NCBI RefSeq assembly: GCF_964355755.1
Contig: NC_092678.1
Location: forward strand, 2,319,922 to 2,379,921
Source of the DNA: Antedon mediterranea
Lineage: Eukaryota; Echinodermata; Crinoidea; Comatulida; Antedonidae
Direction: 5' to 3'
Length of the DNA stretch: 60,000 nucleotides
The notes beneath the pieces were generated by a model, which did no database searches, was not told the origin of the DNA, and saw only the letters and a program-made list of their open reading frames with translations. Made by a program: the position numbers and the translations under genes. Every line of letters starts with the position of its first letter. Position 1 is the stretch's first letter. Of this stretch, positions 59,401 to 60,000 are shown one piece after another.

Positions 59401-60000
59401 CTTTATACAGTCATTTCTAACACAAGAAACTCATCTGATTTTTTTTTACTATTCAAACCCACAATCTGAAAAATCTTAATTTTGGACCAACTCAAGTACA
59501 TTGGTAGAGATGACTGTATTTAAATTTCTTTCTTCTAATTTTCTAGCTTTCATTTATCTTTCAGCTTGCACTCACTAGTGTAGTTTAGAAAATAATCATC
59601 TTTACCATTTAGAAATTAATTGATTTTTAGTATATCACTGGGCCGGTTAAAAGTTGTCTTTAAAATTATTACACAAATGATAAAAATGATAAAAATTAGC
59701 ACAGTATATATTATATTATATATATATTATGCTGACATTTATTATGCTGACATTTAAAACATTAATTACAATGGTCTTTATTATTAATGTTTTAGTTGTA
59801 TGCTCACATTTTGTCAGCAAACGCGTGTATGCTTGATTTATTTTCTTGCTTTTATATATTATAAACTGGGTTTGTGGTACATTGTATCATTTTATTAATA
59901 TTGCACTTATATTTATCATGGAAATTCACTTCTTTCTTTGCTATAAGGTTTATCGCAAAAAGCGTGCACGACACATTATGAGAAGGATGTAGGAGCAAAC
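32159..60000 (+). CDS. PBRM1: polybromo-1 (BAF180), PBAF remodeller subunit, 3' end outside window
   Basis: Acetyl-histone reader of the PBAF SWI/SNF complex. Coding exons: 32159-32269, 32457-32554, 32929-33076, 33690-33827, 34842-35018, 36290-36523, 36763-36968, 38366-38708, 38869-39033, 41158-41292, 41500-41631, 41734-41884, 42427-42593, 42738-43168, 43421-43556, 47031-47189, 47814-47956, 48580-48718, 49016-49192, 51082-51228, 51450-51610, 51752-51924, 52845-53140, 55361-55474, 55956-56184, 56335-56389, 57262-57500, 58707-58886, 59176-59322 and tentatively 59948 onward. All junctions are GT-AG and in phase, giving about 1,728 residues so far; the human protein is 1,689. Domains in order: six bromodomains, two BAH domains, an HMG box, two C2H2-like fingers and a Gln/Pro/Met-rich tail. 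The start follows an in-frame TGA. The N-terminus has basic clusters (SKRRR, KKRKR) that may act as a nuclear signal. No frameshift or stop interrupts the reading frame. Confidence 0.95.
32457..33827 (+). CDS. PBRM1: polybromo part: bromodomain 1
   Basis: Exons 32457-32554, 32929-33076 and 33690-33827. The module runs from CHELYETIR through QPDYYEVVSSPIDL to NAKSYYPRNSPEYKDA. At the place where most bromodomains carry the acetyl-lysine-binding Asn (YN) this one has a second Tyr (YY). The human first bromodomain has the same feature, so it is ancestral, not a local defect. Confidence 0.9.
34842..35018 (+). CDS. PBRM1: polybromo part: acidic linker exon
   Basis: Encodes RTRSTSSMEV, a sumoylation-type IKEEPVE motif and then a long Asp/Glu run ending DDDDE. 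It links bromodomains 1 and 2. Donor GAG|GTAGCT is moderate. Confidence 0.85.
35127..35714. repeat. 294-bp perfect tandem duplication in polybromo intron
   Basis: The segment beginning TTAGACCATTAAATTTTATC and ending GGTCCAGTGTACA is present twice in a row (35127-35420 and 35421-35714), identical by eye, so the duplication is very recent. Its end (GAACAAGTCTTCTTGGATA, then ACTATAAACCATAGGTCCAG) is shared with the SINE body at 56640-56690. Confidence 0.93.
36290..36968 (+). CDS. PBRM1: polybromo part: bromodomain 2
   Basis: Exons 36290-36523 and 36763-36968. Core FPDYYDVIDNPIDMKDMAKK, then VRNAKTFNEPGSQVYKDA with the acetyl-lysine-binding Asn (FN) in place. A Lys/Arg-rich stretch follows before the splice to 38366. 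Confidence 0.92.
37012..37100 (+). mobile_element. SINE-like fragment in polybromo intron
   Basis: AGTGGCTGCGTGTTTAAGAC, GGGCACTGCAAACTAAAGCA and AGTAAAACAAGTCCTC parallel the fragment at 26150-26275. Likely the same degenerate tRNA-derived family. Confidence 0.4.
37130..37930. repeat. unclassified repeat-like segment with (AATTC)n end
   Basis: Begins with TTCAATTTAATTCAATTCAA and runs through about 750 bp of non-coding sequence, ending near GGGGGCTACCCCAATGTACTG. The left simple repeat looks like the 3' tail of an inverted (minus-strand) non-LTR element, but I could not recover a protein fragment from it. Confidence 0.35.
38366..39033 (+). CDS. PBRM1: polybromo part: bromodomain 3
   Basis: Exons 38366-38708 and 38869-39033. 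Begins with a basic KKRRS and a QDQEQDQD run, an acidic linker, then HYPDYYEEIKNPMGL and FANAKQYNKSTSRLYKDA with the Asn (YN) present. The donor at 38708 (AAG|GTTATT) is weak but lies at the expected domain boundary and keeps phase. Confidence 0.92.
39515..39656. mobile_element. MITE copy, CTGTCTACACTATCAAA family
   Basis: The left end ACTCTGTCTACACTATCAAA and the right end AGTGTAGACAAGGCTTT flank the core ATATATGGACATGATCATAT. It lies in the polybromo intron after exon 39033. Confidence 0.85.
39660..41150. other. long AT-rich polybromo intron
   Basis: About 1.5 kb of AT-rich intron before exon 41158. It has dense TTTATTAT/AATAAT stretches and no recognisable coding or repeat unit. The short ORF at 40879-41127 has no domain. 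Confidence 0.5.
41158..41884 (+). CDS. PBRM1: polybromo part: bromodomain 4
   Basis: Exons 41158-41292, 41500-41631 and 41734-41884. Core LYPDYYQVITEPIDL, then FNNARLYNEEGSLVYQDA with the binding Asn (YN) present, and RELGPLP at the end as in the human protein. Confidence 0.92.
42016..42129. repeat. 59-bp tandem duplication in polybromo intron
   Basis: GCCCATTGACACAAAAACAT, then ATGTCCTAGGTCTGAAC, then GAGCCAAC are present twice in a row, about 59 bp apart. Confidence 0.85.
42193..42408. repeat. dispersed repeat R3, copy 1
   Basis: GTAGCCCAAACCTTCAGCAT, ACATGTGCTACAGTAACG, CTGGTAGCACTTTCAGCAG and TCATTGCTGACAGTGTCACA recur at 43670-43815 and 52258-52480 in the same orientation, all in polybromo introns. 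Contains short inner palindromes but no ORF; class unknown. Confidence 0.88.
42427..43168 (+). CDS. PBRM1: polybromo part: bromodomain 5
   Basis: Exons 42427-42593 and 42738-43168. Core EYPEYYQVIKKPIDMQRIQQ, then FDNACKFNEPDSWIYKDA with the Asn (FN) present. Downstream ANHQDEEGRCYSDSLAEIP is nearly identical to the human linker into bromodomain 6. Confidence 0.93.
43421..47189 (+). CDS. PBRM1: polybromo part: bromodomain 6, split by the LINE-bearing intron
   Basis: Exons 43421-43556 and 47031-47189. The domain reads CFRRLDRFQDGMFEIFERAR, then QLSRTDSQ, then after the intron LYEDVVELQKFF. At the position where human BD6 has Asn (MNRTDS) this one has Ser (LSRTDS), so the acetyl-lysine anchor appears lost. 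The intron between the exons is 3.5 kb because of the retrotransposon insertion at 43984-46980. Confidence 0.92.
43670..43815. repeat. dispersed repeat R3, copy 2
   Basis: Same CAGTTGTAGCCCAAAC...ACAGTGTCACACGTAGG sequence as at 42193-42408, truncated on the right. Confidence 0.88.
43866..43983. mobile_element. MITE interrupted by a LINE (right stub at 46981-46993)
   Basis: The left end AACCCTGTCTACACTATCAA and core GTGCCCATATATGGTAGTG, ending TTTTTTTGTCACATAA, match the CTGTCTACACTATCAAA family. Its missing right terminus TAGACAGGGCTC reappears at 46981, directly after the LINE tail. By comparison with other copies about 12 bp (the AGTTTGATAGTG part) were lost at the junction. Confidence 0.88.
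43944..46676 (+). CDS. non-LTR retrotransposon ORF2 (5'-truncated endonuclease, reverse transcriptase; 910 codons)
   Basis: An uninterrupted frame. The first 13 codons derive from the MITE; LINE sequence starts at about 43984. The endonuclease is truncated at its N-terminus but keeps GGGVCTYIRDD, ELIVVGDFN and the GLSDHL end. The reverse transcriptase carries NYRPISILS, QSGFR, VDLKKAFDTVDH, CGVPQGSILGPLLF and LLYADDSAIV. A C-terminal region ends with FNAIREWNNLPDYIKQ, as common in the Jockey/CR1/L2 group of LINEs. No stop or frameshift is seen over 2.7 kb, so insertion is recent, but the truncated endonuclease means this copy is not expected to be autonomous. It lies in sense with polybromo. 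Confidence 0.92.
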   Translation: MFIYGHITFFCHIIVLRRDRDRKGGGVCTYIRDDIAFNRRSDIESDEAEVLWIELILPKTKPIIIGTCYRPPKQTNFLTLFENMLSKIGMDSELIVVGDFNICTLTKSSLLNSYNQILSMFSLSNKVTEPTRICPTVASCLDHILCNNENKISQSGTIATGLSDHLMTFCTRKTIKLKFNGHKNVYIRSLKNYTVDQFRNILIDIDWSVVTSIGDVNEALYKFNALLLAAIDSIAPLKNIRMKQRTEPWLTREILQDIETRDKLLNMYNKNKNNTDLLIQFRKLRNKIQRDINKAKSNHLLNKAEENKNNPKKLWKMFKGLGYSNTSKDSAKTVIDLPNGTKCFDPAKIASCFNEYFTTIAANLVSKLPSPKNVYDCTSSKLKDFYRTVSGNNFMLNSVDEDFIYSELNKLNATKSTGVDKIPPRFIKDGAEILKVPITYIINLSISTSTVPEDMKKAKVIPLYKKGSRTDIGNYRPISILSTRSKILEKAVFIQIEKYLTENNVLYKYQSGFRAAFSTDTCLIDLVDSLKTQTSKGNFSGMVLVDLKKAFDTVDHDILCNKLKLMGIGSIEWFKSYLSIRKQIVTVDDHCSQSCTVTCGVPQGSILGPLLFLCFVNDMVTCIDPDCKLLLYADDSAIVYSHRNPDIISKKLGSTLDSLCDWLVDNKLTINLDKTECILFGSKRKTKNVNNFNVSTNGNNINTSNCVKYPGIEIDQNLTCSEYACKTIKKINNRLKFMYRQRKILSCKNRKLLCSALIQCVFDYAASSWFCGTSKAIQRKLQIAQNKMVRLIKGVEPRRHIGADQLDDYGLLNVKYRVKFLQISQVHKIFMGRSASYLNENFRRVNNLHGHFTRGSKLNFVVPKVQGIECNTFYFNAIREWNNLPDYIKQISNTSKFKTELKQYYKIKHR
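43984..46980 (+). mobile_element. 5'-truncated LINE insertion, about 3.0 kb, CR1/L2-like
   Basis: Runs from the MITE break at 43984 to a GAAA-rich tail (AAATGAAAGAAAAGAAA) at 46980. It contains the ORF at 43944-46676 and a 3' UTR of about 300 bp with AATAAA near 46960. 5' truncation, a simple 3' tail and a small target deletion without clear duplication fit target-primed reverse transcription. Confidence 0.9.
47410..47710 (-). mobile_element. 3' fragment of a second LINE (CR1/L2-like), minus strand
   Basis: The minus-strand frame 47692-47507 encodes VPRIATKTFGHRSFSFAAHT, then LWNSLPPQIKHCSSVALFKK, the familiar C-terminus of CR1/L2-type ORF2. After the stop come a short 3' UTR and an (AAT)n tail, seen on the plus strand as (ATT)n at 47417-47445. 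It lies in the polybromo intron between 47190 and 47813, opposite in orientation to the gene. Confidence 0.78.
47814..49192 (+). CDS. PBRM1: polybromo part: BAH domain 1
   Basis: Exons 47814-47956, 48580-48718 and 49016-49192. After a Glu/Lys-rich coil come YRIGDFIYVEP, KPHIVCIERVW, WYLRPPETFH, then FLEKEVFKSDYYNKV and YVCESRYS, the typical beginning and end of a bromo-adjacent homology domain. Confidence 0.92.
48065..48165 (+). mobile_element. possible tRNA-derived SINE fragment
   Basis: GTGGCTTGGTGCCTGAC (A-box-like) and AGTTCAAATCCTG (B-box-like) lie about 45 bp apart. No cloverleaf with paired acceptor stem is apparent, so this is not called a tRNA gene. Confidence 0.35.
48205..48487. 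repeat. MITE copy with internal 21-bp minisatellite expansion, about 10 units
   Basis: CATATCACTACCGTATTTGG recurs every 21 bp from about 48234 to 48444. In other copies of the CTGTCTACACTATCAAA MITE this segment is single. The flanks here (ATATGGACATGATGATGGC on the left, GCGCATCACACTATTTTGTC and AGTTTGATAGTGTAC on the right) are those of the MITE, so the array arose inside it. Because 21 is a multiple of three it stays open in several frames; none is coding. Confidence 0.92.
49455..51050. repeat. 57-bp minisatellite, about 28 units, in polybromo intron
   Basis: The unit GCCTTTCGCATGCTAGGCCG, ATTGCCAGTCATATGTTACA, TCTCTCTCTGTAAGTTT repeats every 57 bp; one unit near 50926 lost 2 bp. Main variants are CGCATG/CACATG and TTGCCAG/TTGGCAG. 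Every unit contains CTGTAAGT, a good match to a splice donor, next to a pyrimidine run. The long open frame through it reflects a period divisible by three. The array lies between the BAH1 exon ending 49192 and the exon starting 51082. Confidence 0.95.
51082..53140 (+). CDS. PBRM1: polybromo part: linker and BAH domain 2
   Basis: Exons 51082-51228, 51450-51610, 51752-51924 and 52845-53140. VRVASVFAN in the linker matches the human protein. BAH2 runs from WYKLGDHVFVRSD through GPWFVHPSETEH, MFYKNEVFLSS and GKCAVLGYKDYTSCRPTEVP to VFICESQYKEA. An acidic EEEEEIEDG segment follows. Confidence 0.92.
52007..52172. mobile_element. MITE copy, CTGTCTACACTATCAAA family
   Basis: The left end AAAGCTCTTTGTACACCATC, inner GTTTGACAAAAAAAGTG, and the right end TTTTTTTGTCAAACTAG then GATGGTGTAGACTGAGCTT are inverted repeats. 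Confidence 0.85.
52258..52480. repeat. dispersed repeat R3, copy 3
   Basis: Longest copy, from AAGTACGTTTCTCTATGCAC through GTAGCCCAAACCTTCAGCAT to TGTTGGATTTCATTTCTAAA; the same ends are found in copy 1 at 42193-42408. Confidence 0.88.
53368..54113. mobile_element. 746-bp TIR element with TTA duplication, Harbinger-like
   Basis: The left end AGCCTATTTTACACTAGACG (continuing AATTTATTCGCGCGACGCGA) is the reverse complement of the right end, which closes with GTCTAGTGTAAAATAGGCT, giving an inverted repeat of about 50 bp. Both sides carry TTA (53365-53367, 54114-54116), typical of PIF/Harbinger target duplications. Inside, 53648-53884 encodes a short frame starting MDENNISWF with KQTAWVKIGQVFNKDGK, reminiscent of a MADF/Myb-like helix but incomplete. 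No transposase is present, so it is non-autonomous. Confidence 0.85.
54117..54298. mobile_element. palindromic MITE, GGTTCCCACTAG family, near-complete
   Basis: TTGGTTCCCACTAGAACG on the left pairs with CGCTAGTGGGAACCACG on the right. It is a close inverse-orientation homologue of the copy at 9372-9556. It abuts the element ending at 54113, separated only by the TTA. Confidence 0.88.
54299..54455. mobile_element. MITE copy, CTGTCTACACTATCAAA family
   Basis: CTCTGTCTACACTATCAAAC at the left and GTTTGATAGTGTAGACAGAG at the right are perfect 20-bp inverted repeats; the core has CATATCACTACCATATTTGG. It follows the previous MITE directly. Confidence 0.92.
54460..55350. other. polybromo intron, nothing recognised
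   Basis: About 900 bp between the cluster of three TIR elements and the HMG-box exon. No repeat or coding match is seen. Confidence 0.5.
55361..57500 (+). CDS. PBRM1: polybromo part: HMG box and two C2H2-like zinc fingers
   Basis: Exons 55361-55474, 55956-56184, 56335-56389 and 57262-57500. The HMG box reads SGFILFASENRPGVR, WSFGEISRDIGLKWRNL, then a helical TPEQKATYEERATEW. It is followed by finger 1 (YECLWEGCDHQYED, then DLQGHIIELSGH) and finger 2 (FACKWKGCPRY, then LIRHCKEVHIRH), which is split by an intron. Human PBRM1 has no such fingers; I recall C2H2 fingers in some invertebrate polybromos. Finger spacing is atypical (C-x4-C). Confidence 0.88.
56405..57055. repeat. about 20-bp minisatellite split by a SINE
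   Basis: ATGTGACAATCCTAGGCAAC-type units are repeated imperfectly at 56405-56539 and 56839-57055. The two halves were one array before the SINE at 56540-56838 entered it. Confidence 0.85.
56540..56838 (+). mobile_element. tRNA-derived SINE with 7-bp target duplication
   Basis: The head has an A box (TGGTCGAGTGG) and a B box (GGTTCGAGGCT) in tRNA-Leu/Ser style. The body contains AACGAGTCTTCTTGGATAAG, GACTATAAACCGTAGGTCCA and GAGACGAGTAGGGGTTACCC, also seen at 35370-35420 and 35740. The tail is AT-rich. CATGTGA flanks both ends (56533-56539 and 56839-56845). It lies inside a minisatellite in the intron between finger exons. Confidence 0.85.
57922..58083. mobile_element. diverged MITE copy, GGTTCCCACTAG family
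   Basis: TCTGGTTTCCACTAGGACAC on the left and ATAGTGGGAACCAAGCTTTA on the right; inner arms share GACCAATCA and TTACGTCCTT. Confidence 0.75.
58270..58450. repeat. poly-C tract and (CATA)n microsatellite
   Basis: A run of about 14 C lies at 58286-58299 (ATCTCCCCCC...CATGACAG) and ACATACATACATACATACAT at 58424-58443, both in a polybromo intron. The G-run at about 7033 is a comparable homopolymer. Confidence 0.8.
58707..60000 (+). CDS. PBRM1: polybromo part: Gln/Pro/Met-rich tail, continuing past window
   Basis: Exons 58707-58886 (QQ-rich, then MMQQGMGSQQGHIMQQG), 59176-59322 (PPPMMMAPLPHLMAP, then runs of Pro and His) and tentatively 59948-60000. All join in phase 1 after a Gly codon. The donor at 59322 (CAAG|GTCTAA) is poor, so this exon could also end the protein at 59381. 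The last exon is supported only by an acceptor (TTTGCTATAAG) and an open frame to the edge. Confidence 0.65.

Overview
This window is animal nuclear DNA: genes are split by many GT-AG introns, the DNA is AT-rich, and transposon fragments and minisatellites fill the non-coding space. The gene content (a CYP26-type retinoid P450, a RAB7 that is nearly human-like, a six-bromodomain polybromo) and the abundance of the palindrome TAGGCCTA suggest an invertebrate deuterostome, possibly an echinoderm. That taxonomic call is inference only.

Layout. 1-2.7 kb: AT-rich intergenic DNA. 2.8-5.5 kb (+): a two-exon C2H2 zinc-finger gene whose N-terminus looks like a degenerate MADS box. 7.7-8.7 kb (+): a small two-exon gene with a C-terminal death domain. 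10.5-14.4 kb (-): a complete six-exon CYP26-like cytochrome P450 of 501 residues. 16.6-17.0 kb: a frameshifted gag-like remnant. 15.5-21.9 kb and 22.8-26.8 kb (+): two tandem RAB7 copies with related 5' ends. The second is an intact RAB7. The first has a 1-nt deletion in switch II, no terminal prenylation motif, and about 2.8 kb of satellite-like DNA in one intron. 27.05-28.24 kb: a 109-bp minisatellite. 30.6-31.4 kb: an irregular repeat array. 32.1 kb to the right edge (+): polybromo (PBRM1/BAF180), about 30 coding exons, running off the window.

Polybromo reads in order: six bromodomains, two BAH domains, an HMG box, two C2H2-like fingers and a Gln/Pro/Met-rich tail. All exon phases join without a frameshift. 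Its introns hold a non-LTR retrotransposon with a long open ORF inserted inside a MITE, the 3' end of a second LINE, a TIR element with TTA duplications, a tRNA-derived SINE inserted in a minisatellite, a 57-bp minisatellite of about 28 units, and several copies of two MITE families that also occur elsewhere in the window.

The genes do not form an obvious pathway: a chromatin remodeller subunit, an endolysosomal GTPase, a retinoid-clearing enzyme, a death-domain adaptor and a putative transcription factor. I saw no prokaryote-like system, no CRISPR and no convincing tRNA or rRNA gene. The points most worth checking are the MADS-like/zinc-finger architecture, the decaying RAB7 paralogue, the altered I-helix of the P450, the Asn-to-Ser change in bromodomain 6, and the nested or expanding repeats.
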